A stretch of 64,000 bases of DNA from Pseudomonas canadensis (GTDB taxonomy: Bacteria; Pseudomonadota; Gammaproteobacteria; Pseudomonadales; Pseudomonadaceae), in NCBI RefSeq assembly GCF_000503215.1, contig NZ_AYTD01000013.1, forward strand, positions 1,044,009 to 1,108,008, written 5' to 3'. Below, one piece after another: positions 17,973 to 25,416 of the stretch. The notes beneath the pieces are model-generated. The model searched no databases. It was given only the letters and a program-made list of their open reading frames with translations, and had not been told where the DNA came from. The first letter of the stretch is position 1, and each line of letters begins with the position of its first letter. The position numbers were made by a program, and so were the translations under genes.

Positions 17973-19925
17973 TCAGTCAGCGTGCGGAGCTTCAAGCATC
18001 ACACCAGGATTAAGCCAGCGATTATCCGGAATGTAGAAACGGGTATCGGCTTTGACAACGGGGTCAAGCTCCAACCCCAGCGCCCAATGCGGGATCGACA
18101 ATCTGATAGCAATGTCGTCAACGATATCTTTTGCCCGATAAGACATTCGATACCGAACAAACCTGTCATCAGCTCCTGGCTCCGCAGCCACCAAAATCTC
18201 CTGACCATCCAAGGTAATCGAGGTCAGCATCCGCTTTTCATCATCTTCAGCGTCTTGCCCATCTACGCGCTCTGAGCGCACCTCGACAAGACAACGCCGT
18301 TGATCCCCAGGCGAGAAAAAGAGGTTTGCGTGGGCAGCGTCAAGCTTGGTGCGGATAAAGGCTCTCACATCCGCGTAGTCATCCTTGGCAACGAGGGCTA
18401 ACGGTCTAGCGAGCTCCCCCGCCTTGGGCGTTTCACGCAACTCCCCCTGTCCATTGAAGTAGATCTCATAAACGATGCCTGCCAAGACATATTTCGAAAC
18501 TGGATCGGGGAATTTCTTAAGCCGCAAGTCAAGGTTTAGCATGAAGTCCATGGCTTTCTGAGCGTTGCCGCATGCAGCCTGATAGATATTTCTCCCTAAA
18601 ACAAACCACGACGTTGCCGGATAGTCCTCGTGAAGAATGGTACCGATCTTAAGAATTGCGGGATTCTGTTCGTACCAGTTGTGCGACCGCAGCTTGCTGA
18701 TTATGCCGTTGAGCGCATCGGGGCCGTCTGAATGGTAGTCAGCGTCACGATACCCCTGAACTTCGATCGCAAGCGCGATAGCCTCACCAGGGTTGACCTC
18801 CTCCAGTGGCAAGGGCTGATTTTGAGGAGCAGGATCTGGCTGGCCCGGCTGTTCTGGGACTACCTCGGCTTCGACAGGGTCGTCAGCAGCTTCTGCGCCC
18901 CCCTCCACCTCTGCCTCAAATTCGACATTAGTAGCGTCGACGCCTTCAGCAATTGATTCGGAAGCAGAATCGTCACTCGCGACTAGCTCGATCTGGATCG
19001 CTGCAGCCAACTGCCCTACAGTCAATGGATCGGTCTTCGACAGCCCCTCGACCAAGCTGAATAAGGTACAAATTGAAACATGCTCATGCCCAACTGCTTG
19101 CTTAAATTCAGAAACCAAGCGCGGGTCGATGATTTTTAGAACAGGGGCTTTATTCGGCACCGGCTTTACAGTCCCTCGCACAGAATCAAGTCGCTTAGAC
19201 GGCGCATATACCCAGTCCGACTTCTCATCGTTTGTCAAAAACAGCACGTGGGTGAAGTCGTTCTCACGCGCCTCGCTGTAACCAAGTATCTCAAGCCAAA
19301 TGATTAAATCACCGAACCGGTTTTCAGGCTTTCCATCGTCCTTGAAGCCCGGCGGCAAACGGTGTTCGATCCGCGAAGGGCCTTCTTTGTTAGCGCGTTC
19401 GCATAGCGTGGCTACTGGCGATTCCAGCACGACTGGGCCGAAGATATCCTCGATCTCAGCATGGATCTTGTCGAAATCGAACTGGTGTTTGAAGGCCCGC
19501 GTGTACTGTTTCAGGCCGTCGATTGCTTGACGAAACCCAGCCAAGAAATCAGTCCGCGTACCTGGGAAACCTGAAGCAGCCAGAACATCTCTGTCGACAA
19601 AAAGCGAAGCAGTTTCCAGCATCGCCTCAAGCTGATTTCTCGGCTGGTCGTCCTTGCTTTTTGGCGTGTAGGTATGAAGCTGATTCTCTTTTAGTCGTGA
19701 CAGATACTCCGTAGCGCACCAGGCGGGGAGAAAAAACCTCCCCTCGCCGATCGCCTTCGCCGCCCAATCAAAAAACTCCTGCCGTGCAGCAGCATGCAGC
19801 TTGAACAGGTAGGCGATGATGTTGGTGTCGATAAAGATCAGCGTGCTTCGGGCCTTCGCCAGGGTCGCAAGATCAGTGAGGAAGTCGTCTTTGGTCTGCT
19901 TCAGAAGGTTTTGCCCGAGCAACAT
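17973..19925 (-). CDS. PIN_8-type RNase-like protein with long C-terminal extension
   Basis: A 650-residue protein. Residues 30-270 look like a PIN_8 (DUF4935-type) domain: FIDTNIIAYLF with D33, FLPAWCATEYLSR with an acidic E near 83, GDLIIWLEIL with an acidic D, and LFLTNDEKSDW with the last acidic residues, consistent with metal-dependent RNase activity. A disordered acidic/proline segment (about 320-390) leads to a helical C-terminal half with no recognised family. AAGGA sits 7 nt before the ATG. PIN_8 proteins occur in defence islands and as single-gene RNases. The extension is long for the family and may be the sensor. Confidence 0.7.
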   Translation of the reverse strand: MLLGQNLLKQTKDDFLTDLATLAKARSTLIFIDTNIIAYLFKLHAAARQEFFDWAAKAIGEGRFFLPAWCATEYLSRLKENQLHTYTPKSKDDQPRNQLEAMLETASLFVDRDVLAASGFPGTRTDFLAGFRQAIDGLKQYTRAFKHQFDFDKIHAEIEDIFGPVVLESPVATLCERANKEGPSRIEHRLPPGFKDDGKPENRFGDLIIWLEILGYSEARENDFTHVLFLTNDEKSDWVYAPSKRLDSVRGTVKPVPNKAPVLKIIDPRLVSEFKQAVGHEHVSICTLFSLVEGLSKTDPLTVGQLAAAIQIELVASDDSASESIAEGVDATNVEFEAEVEGGAEAADDPVEAEVVPEQPGQPDPAPQNQPLPLEEVNPGEAIALAIEVQGYRDADYHSDGPDALNGIISKLRSHNWYEQNPAILKIGTILHEDYPATSWFVLGRNIYQAACGNAQKAMDFMLNLDLRLKKFPDPVSKYVLAGIVYEIYFNGQGELRETPKAGELARPLALVAKDDYADVRAFIRTKLDAAHANLFFSPGDQRRCLVEVRSERVDGQDAEDDEKRMLTSITLDGQEILVAAEPGADDRFVRYRMSYRAKDIVDDIAIRLSIPHWALGLELDPVVKADTRFYIPDNRWLNPGVMLEAPHAD

Positions 19926-20080
19926 TGCATAGTCCTTGGCGTTGGGGTCAGAAGAGGATAGCCGGACTGCATATGGGTGGCTACAGAGGTTGGGCTCAGT
20001 CCTTTGTAGAGAGGAAGGAGCCCTAGATTCGATGGTGCTTAGTCCAGAGCGTCACGATCTACATCGCCTGCCCCACTGGC

Positions 20081-20182
20081 GGTGTCCATTTCTAGCTGAA
20101 ATTTATGGACTCGGTGCAGAAAGGCTGAAGGCGCGGATTCACTGGGGTTGAGGTGTCCATTTGTCCAGATGGGTCACTACTA
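20081..20182 (+). mobile_element. Right end of the island (compound terminal repeat)
   Basis: GGTGTCCATTTC at 20081, inverted ATTTATGGACT near 20100, TGTCCATTTGTCCA at 20154-20167, six bases, then TCACTACTA at 20174-20182. Similarity with the internal copy at 15014-15114 ends after TCACTACTA. Six bases later the channel coding frame becomes recognisable (FDKTIVSIPTW). The element boundary is therefore between 20183 and 20188. Known transposases that bind several oriented sites near each end (Tn7-like, Tn5053-like, Mu-like) leave this sort of structure; the family here is not identified. Confidence 0.65.
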
Positions 20183-20188
20183 CCCTCT

Positions 20189-20785
20189 TTCGACAAGACC
20201 ATCGTCTCCATCCCCACCTGGCGCCTGATGTCGGAGTCGTTCAAGAACTGGCGTGGCATGCAGGCCTCCGGCGGGCGCCGTATCAAGCGCAGCCTGTTCA
20301 TCGACGCCAGCGGCGTGCGCTTCCTGCGCGACGACGAAGAACTGCGCATGACCCAGGTGCACTTGCTCACCGACTACATCGGGCGCAAGCAGGCCGAGCT
20401 CAAGGCCTGGAACGAAGCCCAGGGCCACAGCGCACAACTCTCGGCCAACCGCCGCCGCATGACCAACCTCGGCACCTTCCGCGCCTACGCCCTGGCCTAC
20501 CTGAAAAGCCACCCGGACATCCAGCCGAACATGACCTGCATGGTGCGCCAGATGCAAACCACCGCCCAGGGCGTACCGCTGGAGATCTACTGCTTTACCC
20601 GCACCACGGCGTGGGCGGATTACGAGCGTATCCAGGGGGATATTTTTGATTACCTGCTGGCGGTACTGCCGGAGTTTGGCTTGAGCCTGTATCAGCAGCC
20701 GAGTGGCAATGACTTGCGTGCGGGGGTGTTGCCGGCGGTGTTGGGGGCTAGTCATTTGCCGACTCTGGACAACAAATCTGCCTGA
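20189..20785 (+). pseudogene. C-terminal fragment of a YbdG-type mechanosensitive channel, cut by the island
   Basis: The frame reads FDKTIVSIPTWRLMSESFKN, then NWRGMQASGGRRIKRSLFID, which is the part of MscS-superfamily YbdG-like channels that follows the membrane and pore segments. It runs on for 198 codons to a normal stop. Everything expected before it (several membrane spans and the beta domain, roughly 200 or more residues) is missing. The upstream sequence is the repeat end of the island. The fragment has no start or ribosome site of its own and cannot form a channel. Codon use is normal for core genes, so truncation looks recent. The N-terminal half may lie beyond the left end of the island. 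Confidence 0.85.
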
Positions 20786-20820
20786 CGCCGCCACACCACT
20801 ATGTATGGGAACGGGGTTAA

Positions 20821-20846
20821 GTGGGAGCGGGCTTGCTCGCTCCCAC
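20821..20846. repeat. REP hairpin between convergent genes
   Basis: GTGGGAGCG at 20821-20829 pairs with CGCTCCCAC at 20838-20846 around an 8-nt loop. It is a single REP element of the kind found throughout the fluorescens group and lies between the channel fragment and the convergent exporter gene, where it may also slow transcription. Confidence 0.8.
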
Positions 20847-20853
20847 AGATGGT

Positions 20854-21720
20854 TCAGCGCAGGATCGGCTGTTTGCGCACACCCAACCGACCGATCCACA
20901 CCGCCCCCAGAATCACCAACCCGCCCAACGCCAACCGCCCCAGCGGCTCATGCTGGTTCCAGATCAGCAAGTTCAGCAGCAACCCCACTGGCACATGCAG
21001 GTTATTCATCACTGCCAGCGTGCCGCCCTGCACCAGGCAAGCACCCTTGTTCCACCAGTACATGCCTAGCGCGGTGCTCACCAGCCCGAGGAACACCAAT
21101 ACGCCCCATTGCAGTGGCGCATCGGGCAAGAAATTGGCCTTGCCGAACAGCAGGAACGCCGGCAGCACCACCAGCAATGCCCCTACGTAGAAGAAACCAA
21201 AGCGGCGGTAATGCGGCAAGTCGCTTGGGTAGCGTTTGACCAGGTGCTTGTACATCACCTGTCCGGCGGCATAGGTGAAGTTGGCCAATTGCAGCAGCAG
21301 GAAGCCTCCCAGGAAGTGCGGAGTGATCTGGTCGAAGCGGATCACCGCCGCACCCGCCACCGCCACCAGCGCGGCAATCAGCGCCCAGGGGTTGAAGCGA
21401 CGATTGAGTGCATCCTCGATAAGGGTCACGTGCAACGGCGTGAGGATGGTGAACAGCAACACTTCGGGCACAGTGAGCACGCGAAAGCTCAGGTACAGGC
21501 ACACATAGGTCACGCCGAACTGCAACGCGCCGATCACCAGCAAGCCGCGCATGAAGCCCGGTTCCACCGAGCGCCAGCGGGTCAGCGGGATGAATACCAA
21601 GCCGGCCAGCAACACGCGCACCAGCACGGCGAAATAGCTGTCGACGTGACCGGCGAGGTATTCGCCGATCAAGCTGAAGGAAAATGCCTGAATCAGGGTG
21701 ACAACCAGTAAGTAGCCCAT
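20854..21720 (-). CDS. EamA/DMT-family exporter
   Basis: A 288-residue membrane protein with about ten hydrophobic spans arranged as two EamA repeats, as in the drug/metabolite transporter superfamily. The opening MGYLLVVTLIQAFSFSLIGE and the conserved RVLLAGLVFIPLTRW and LVFLGLVSTALGMYWWNKGA segments fit the carboxylate/amino-acid exporter branch. The substrate is not predictable. Length is normal for the family. It is transcribed alone, separated from azoR by an intrinsic terminator. Confidence 0.85.
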   Translation of the reverse strand: MGYLLVVTLIQAFSFSLIGEYLAGHVDSYFAVLVRVLLAGLVFIPLTRWRSVEPGFMRGLLVIGALQFGVTYVCLYLSFRVLTVPEVLLFTILTPLHVTLIEDALNRRFNPWALIAALVAVAGAAVIRFDQITPHFLGGFLLLQLANFTYAAGQVMYKHLVKRYPSDLPHYRRFGFFYVGALLVVLPAFLLFGKANFLPDAPLQWGVLVFLGLVSTALGMYWWNKGACLVQGGTLAVMNNLHVPVGLLLNLLIWNQHEPLGRLALGGLVILGAVWIGRLGVRKQPILR

Positions 21721-21782
21721 GCGCGCCTCGTTTCGAATGGGCGGGACATTAAAGGTTTTCGACGGTTGAAGAAACTCGGCGC

Positions 21783-21817
21783 AAAAAAAACCCGACCTCG
21801 CTAAAGCGGCAGTCGGG
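21783..21817 (-). terminator. Rho-independent terminator of azoR
   Basis: On the minus strand CCCGAC (21817-21812) and GTCGGG (21796-21791) form a stem with a 15-nt loop, followed directly by eight T. It lies about 100 bp downstream of the azoR stop and upstream of the exporter start. Confidence 0.85.
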
Positions 21818-21922
21818 CAGGAGCACTCAGGAGCAAAAGTGCAAAGGGAGGTCTGTTACGCGTACTTGAAGGGCTTGCGTGGGGCTAGATAAACATCGCG
21901 GGATTATCTGGCGATTAACGGA

Positions 21923-22522
21923 TCAGGCGACCTGGGCCAACAGGGCCTTGGCGTGGTTGATGCCCTTCTCCTGGAAGTCACCACTAAGGTTCACCCCTTC
22001 GGCGTGAATGAAGGTCACGTCGTGAATCCCGATAAAAGCCATGACCTGACGCAGATAGGGTTCCTGGTGATCGGAACTGGCCCCGGTGTGAATGCCGCCG
22101 CGAGCGGTGAGCACGATGGCGCGTTTGCCAGTCAGCAGGCCCTGTGGCCCGGTGGCGGTGTACTTGAAGGTCACACCGGCCCGCAACACGTGATCCAGCC
22201 AGGCTTTGAGAGTGCTGGGGATGGCGAAGTTGTACATCGGCGCGGCCATCACCAGAACGTCGGCAGCCAACAACTCATTGGTCAATTCGTCGGAGCGGTC
22301 CAGGGACGCCTGCTCGCTGTCGTTGCGTTGATCCGCAGGTTTCATCCAGCCGCCGAGGAGGTTGGCGTCCAGGTGCGGAACCGGGTTGAGGGCCACATCG
22401 CGCACGGTGATCTGATCGGCCGGGTGAACGGCCTGCCACTGACTGATGAACTGCTGGGTCAGTTGGCGGGAAATCGAATCCTGCTGGCGGGCGCTGCTTT
22501 CGATGATCAGAACATTGGACAT
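21923..22522 (-). CDS. azoR: FMN-dependent NADH-azoreductase
   Basis: A 199-residue flavodoxin-like enzyme of the AzoR/AcpD family that reduces azo compounds and quinones with NADH using FMN. The opening MSNVLIIESSARQQDSISRQ contains the phosphate-binding loop, and MAAPMYNFAIPSTLKAWLDH is the conserved FMN-binding segment; TARGGIHTG binds the ring edge. Length is as expected. A terminator follows the gene. An inverted TATAAA/TTTATA repeat about 100 bp upstream may be an operator. A LysR regulator lies nearby but is not adjacent. Confidence 0.95.
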   Translation of the reverse strand: MSNVLIIESSARQQDSISRQLTQQFISQWQAVHPADQITVRDVALNPVPHLDANLLGGWMKPADQRNDSEQASLDRSDELTNELLAADVLVMAAPMYNFAIPSTLKAWLDHVLRAGVTFKYTATGPQGLLTGKRAIVLTARGGIHTGASSDHQEPYLRQVMAFIGIHDVTFIHAEGVNLSGDFQEKGINHAKALLAQVA

Positions 22523-22621
22523 GGCTTTGTAGGCTCCATCGGAAATTGCTGTAAGGCGATGGAGTAGAGATTAAACAGAGCCAATTCGATTAAAAAGCGC
22601 AAAAAACTGCTATAACCCATC

Positions 22622-22637
22622 TATAAATTTGTTTATA
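22622..22637. promoter_or_regulatory. Inverted repeat upstream of azoR
   Basis: TATAAA at 22622-22627 and TTTATA at 22632-22637 are a perfect 6-bp inverted repeat with a 4-nt spacer, in an A+T-rich stretch (AAAAAACTGCTATAACCC precedes it) about 100 bp before the azoR start. It is a candidate regulator or promoter site. Confidence 0.35.
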
Positions 22638-22661
22638 AGCGGAGCGTGCTCCGCTGCTGGG

Positions 22662-22976
22662 TTACTTCGGTGCGCAAGCCAGGGCGATCCGCATCTTGAT
22701 AATGGCGCGGTTGAACTTGACCGTGGTGTTGGTGCTTTTGCCTGCTGGCACCGTGACCGTGCGGCGACGCGGCGATTCCGGGCCGTTGGTGAAGATTACC
22801 GAGCAAACGGCATCGTTGGTGCCGTAGTTATTGAGCTGGATCGAGCTGATATCACCGTCCACATCGGAGGCGGTGTAATCAATGCTGACGCCGTCGATCT
22901 TTTTCGTCACGTCGATGGGGTACGCAAACGCGCTCAGCGGCAGCAGCGCCAGCAACACACAACAGAATTTTCTCAT
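22662..22976 (-). CDS. Small secreted protein, unknown
   Basis: A 104-residue protein from the ATG at 22976. A Sec signal peptide (MRKFCCVLLALLPLSAFA) is followed by cleavage before YPIDV. The mature part is a short beta-rich domain with a KSTNTTVKFNR segment and a single Cys pair candidate. It is common in Pseudomonas, often carrying an erroneous 3-phosphoglycerate kinase label from old annotation, and has no known function. It is divergent from the LysR gene, with 49 bp between starts. Confidence 0.7.
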   Translation of the reverse strand: MRKFCCVLLALLPLSAFAYPIDVTKKIDGVSIDYTASDVDGDISSIQLNNYGTNDAVCSVIFTNGPESPRRRTVTVPAGKSTNTTVKFNRAIIKMRIALACAPK

Positions 22977-23025
22977 TCGGCAGTCTCCAATAAGGACTGT
23001 CAGCTTAGGACAAGAGGAACCCATC

Positions 23026-23949
23026 TTGAAAGCGCCCCGCGTTACCCTCGATCAATGGCGCACGCTGCAAGCCGTGGTCGACCATGGCGGCTTCGCCCAG
23101 GCGGCCGAAGCGCTGCACCGTTCGCAGTCCTCGGTGAGCTACACCGTGGCCCGCATGCAAGACCAGCTCGGCGTGCCGCTGCTGCGCATTGACGGGCGCA
23201 AGGCCGTGCTCACCGACGCCGGTGAAGTGCTGTTACGCCGCTCCCGGCAACTGGTGAAAAACGCCAGCCAGTTGGAAGACCTCGCCCACCATATGGAACA
23301 AGGCTGGGAAGCCGAGGTGCGGCTGGTGGTGGACGCGGCCTATCCAAACGCTCGCCTGGTACGCGCGCTCACCGCATTCATGCCGCAGAGCCGCGGTTGC
23401 CGTGTGCGCCTGCGTGAAGAAGTGCTGTCGGGTGTTGAAGAGTTGCTGATGGAAGGCGTGGCCGACCTGGCGATTTGCGGTTTCAGCATCCCAGGTTACT
23501 TGGGCACAGAAATGAGCGATGTGGAATTCGTCGCCGTGGCGCACCCCGAGCATACCTTGCACCGCATGAATCGCGAGTTGAGCTTCCAGGATCTGGAAAG
23601 CCAGATGCAGGTGGTGATCCGCGATTCCGGCCGCCAGCAACCACGGGATGTGGGCTGGCTCGGCGCCGAACAGCGCTGGACCGTCGGCAGCCTGGCTACC
23701 GCCGCCGCGTTTGTGGGCAGTGGCCTGGGCTTTGCGTGGCTGCCCCGACACATGATCGAACGCGAACTCGCCGAAGGCGTGCTCAAGCAACTCCCCCTGG
23801 AACAGGGCGGCAGCCGTCACCCCACGTTTTTTCTGTATTCCAATAAAGACAAACCCTTGGGCCCGGCAACGCAGATCCTCGTGGAACTGCTGCGCACCTT
23901 TGACACCGCCCCGTTGGACGCGCCTTTCGCCGCCCCACAGCAAGCCTGA
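23026..23949 (+). CDS. LysR-family transcriptional regulator
   Basis: A 307-residue regulator from the TTG at 23026, selected because AGAGGA lies 7 nt upstream and the family HTH begins at once (VTLDQWRTLQAVVDHGGFAQ, then AAEALHRSQSSVSYTVARMQ). The upstream in-frame extension overlaps the divergent gene and is not needed. The C-terminal effector domain is typical of the family. Its target is not shown; candidates are the divergent secreted protein or the hydrolase gene 14 bp downstream. Confidence 0.9.
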   Translation: MKAPRVTLDQWRTLQAVVDHGGFAQAAEALHRSQSSVSYTVARMQDQLGVPLLRIDGRKAVLTDAGEVLLRRSRQLVKNASQLEDLAHHMEQGWEAEVRLVVDAAYPNARLVRALTAFMPQSRGCRVRLREEVLSGVEELLMEGVADLAICGFSIPGYLGTEMSDVEFVAVAHPEHTLHRMNRELSFQDLESQMQVVIRDSGRQQPRDVGWLGAEQRWTVGSLATAAAFVGSGLGFAWLPRHMIERELAEGVLKQLPLEQGGSRHPTFFLYSNKDKPLGPATQILVELLRTFDTAPLDAPFAAPQQA

Positions 23950-23963
23950 AACGGAGTTCACGC

Positions 23964-24767
23964 ATGGCCTGGTTCGACCACGAAGGATGCAGCCTGCACT
24001 ACGAGGAATACGGCCACGGCACGCCGCTGATCCTGATCCACGGCCTGGGCTCCAGCAGCCAGGATTGGGAGCTGCAGATTCCGGTGCTGGCCAGGCATTA
24101 CCGACTGATCGTGGTGGATGTTCGCGGCCACGGGCGCTCGGACAAACCGCGCGAACGCTACAGCATCCAGGGCTTCACCTTTGATCTGCTGGCGCTGATC
24201 GAACACTTGGACCTGCCACCCGCCCATGTGGTCGGCCTGTCCATGGGCGGCATGATCGCCTTCCAACTGGCAGTGGACGAACCCGCACAGGTCAAGAGCC
24301 TCTGCATAGTCAACAGCGCGCCGGAGGTGAAGGTGCGCAGTGCCGATGATTACTGGCAATGGGCCAAACGTTGGAGCCTGGCGCGCGTGCTCAGCCTGGC
24401 CACTATCGGCAAGGCGCTGGGCGACCGTTTGTTTCCCAAACCGGAGCAAACCGACCTGCGCCGCAAGATGGCTGAACGCTGGGCAAAAAACGACAAACGT
24501 GCTTATCTCGCCAGCTTCGATGCCATTGTGGGCTGGGGCGTGCAGGAACGACTTTCCAGAATCACCTGTCCAACCCTGGTCATCAGCGCCGACCACGACT
24601 ACACCCCCGTGGCGCAGAAAGAAAACTATGTAAAACTGCTGCCCGATGCGCGACTGGTGGTGATCGAGGATTCCCGCCATGCCACGCCCTTGGATCAACC
24701 CGAAGTCTTTAACGCAACCCTGCTCGATTTTCTAAAGACAGTCGAAACCACTACCCAGGATCACTGA
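23964..24767 (+). CDS. Alpha/beta hydrolase
   Basis: A 267-residue alpha/beta hydrolase. The oxyanion-loop HGLGSSSQDWE, the nucleophile elbow GLSMGG (Ser near 93), the acid SADHDYTPV, and the terminal EDSRHATPLDQP with the catalytic His are all present. The family includes 3-oxoadipate enol-lactonases, esterases and haloperoxidases, and the substrate cannot be told apart. GGAG lies 7 nt before the ATG. It follows the LysR gene closely and precedes ppiA by 3 bp, so the three may be co-transcribed. Confidence 0.88.
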   Translation: MAWFDHEGCSLHYEEYGHGTPLILIHGLGSSSQDWELQIPVLARHYRLIVVDVRGHGRSDKPRERYSIQGFTFDLLALIEHLDLPPAHVVGLSMGGMIAFQLAVDEPAQVKSLCIVNSAPEVKVRSADDYWQWAKRWSLARVLSLATIGKALGDRLFPKPEQTDLRRKMAERWAKNDKRAYLASFDAIVGWGVQERLSRITCPTLVISADHDYTPVAQKENYVKLLPDARLVVIEDSRHATPLDQPEVFNATLLDFLKTVETTTQDH

Positions 24768-24770
24768 CCC

Positions 24771-25334
24771 ATGTTGAAAAAAATCGCCTTCTTTGCCGGT
24801 TCCGTTCTGTTCGCCGCCAACCTGATGGCCGCCGAGCCCGCCAAGGCGCCCCACGTATTGATCACCACCACCAACGGCGACATCGAGATCGAACTGGACC
24901 CGGTCAAGGCGCCGATCAGCACCAAAAACTTCCTGGCCTATGTCGACAAGGGCTTCTACACCAACACGATTTTCCACCGCGTGATCCCAGGCTTCATGGT
25001 CCAGGGCGGCGGGTTTACCGCACAGATGTCGCAGAAGCCGACCGAAGCACCGATCAAGAACGAAGCCAGCAACGGCCTGCATAACGTGCGTGGCACCCTG
25101 TCGATGGCGCGCACCAATGACCCGAATTCGGCCACCAGCCAATTCTTCATCAACGTCGCTGACAATGCCTTCCTCGACCCGGGCCGCGATGCCGGTTACG
25201 CCGTATTCGCCAAAGTGGTCAAGGGCATGGACGTGGTTGATGTGATCGTCAACTCGCAGACCACCACCAAGCAGGGCATGCAGAACGTGCCAATCGATCC
25301 TGTTGTGATCAAGTCGGCCAAGCGCATCGACTGA
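24771..25334 (+). CDS. ppiA: Periplasmic cyclophilin-type peptidyl-prolyl isomerase
   Basis: A 187-residue cyclophilin that isomerises prolyl bonds during folding of exported proteins. A signal peptide ([20 protein letters not shown]) is cleaved before AEPAKAP. Cyclophilin landmarks follow: [34 protein letters not shown] and [15 protein letters not shown]. Length is normal. Secretion and PPIase activity are secure from the family. Confidence 0.93.
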   Translation: MLKKIAFFAGSVLFAANLMAAEPAKAPHVLITTTNGDIEIELDPVKAPISTKNFLAYVDKGFYTNTIFHRVIPGFMVQGGGFTAQMSQKPTEAPIKNEASNGLHNVRGTLSMARTNDPNSATSQFFINVADNAFLDPGRDAGYAVFAKVVKGMDVVDVIVNSQTTTKQGMQNVPIDPVVIKSAKRID

Positions 25335-25385
25335 GGTCAGCAGGTAGCTCCGCGCGCAGCCCACAAGGCCGCGCGCGCATTTGAA

Positions 25386-25416
25386 AGGAGAGCCCGCCCC
25401 GCGGGCGTCATACCTA
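25386..25416 (+). promoter_or_regulatory. Ribosome site separated from its start by a GC hairpin
   Basis: AGGAG at 25386-25390 is followed by GCCCGC at 25392-25397 and GCGGGC at 25401-25406, a perfect 6-bp stem with a CCC loop, then 10 nt to the ATG at 25417. If folded, the stem shortens the effective spacing to about 11 nt. The TTG at 25381 precedes its own ribosome site and is not a credible start. Confidence 0.45.

Larger units (their letters stand above)
1..20182. mobile_element. Right part of a genomic island carrying defence-like cargo
   Basis: This stretch holds about 15 genes of mixed strand, most of unknown or nuclease/defence type, with several TTG starts and stretches clearly richer in A+T (notably 3.45-5.2 kb) than the core genes to the right. 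It ends at a compound repeat at 20081-20182 that abuts a channel gene lacking its N-terminal part. No transposase, integrase, tRNA or conjugation gene is present in the window, so the left end and mobility module must lie upstream if the element is intact. The island status is inferred from composition, gene content and the interrupted gene; the class of element is not established. Confidence 0.75.
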
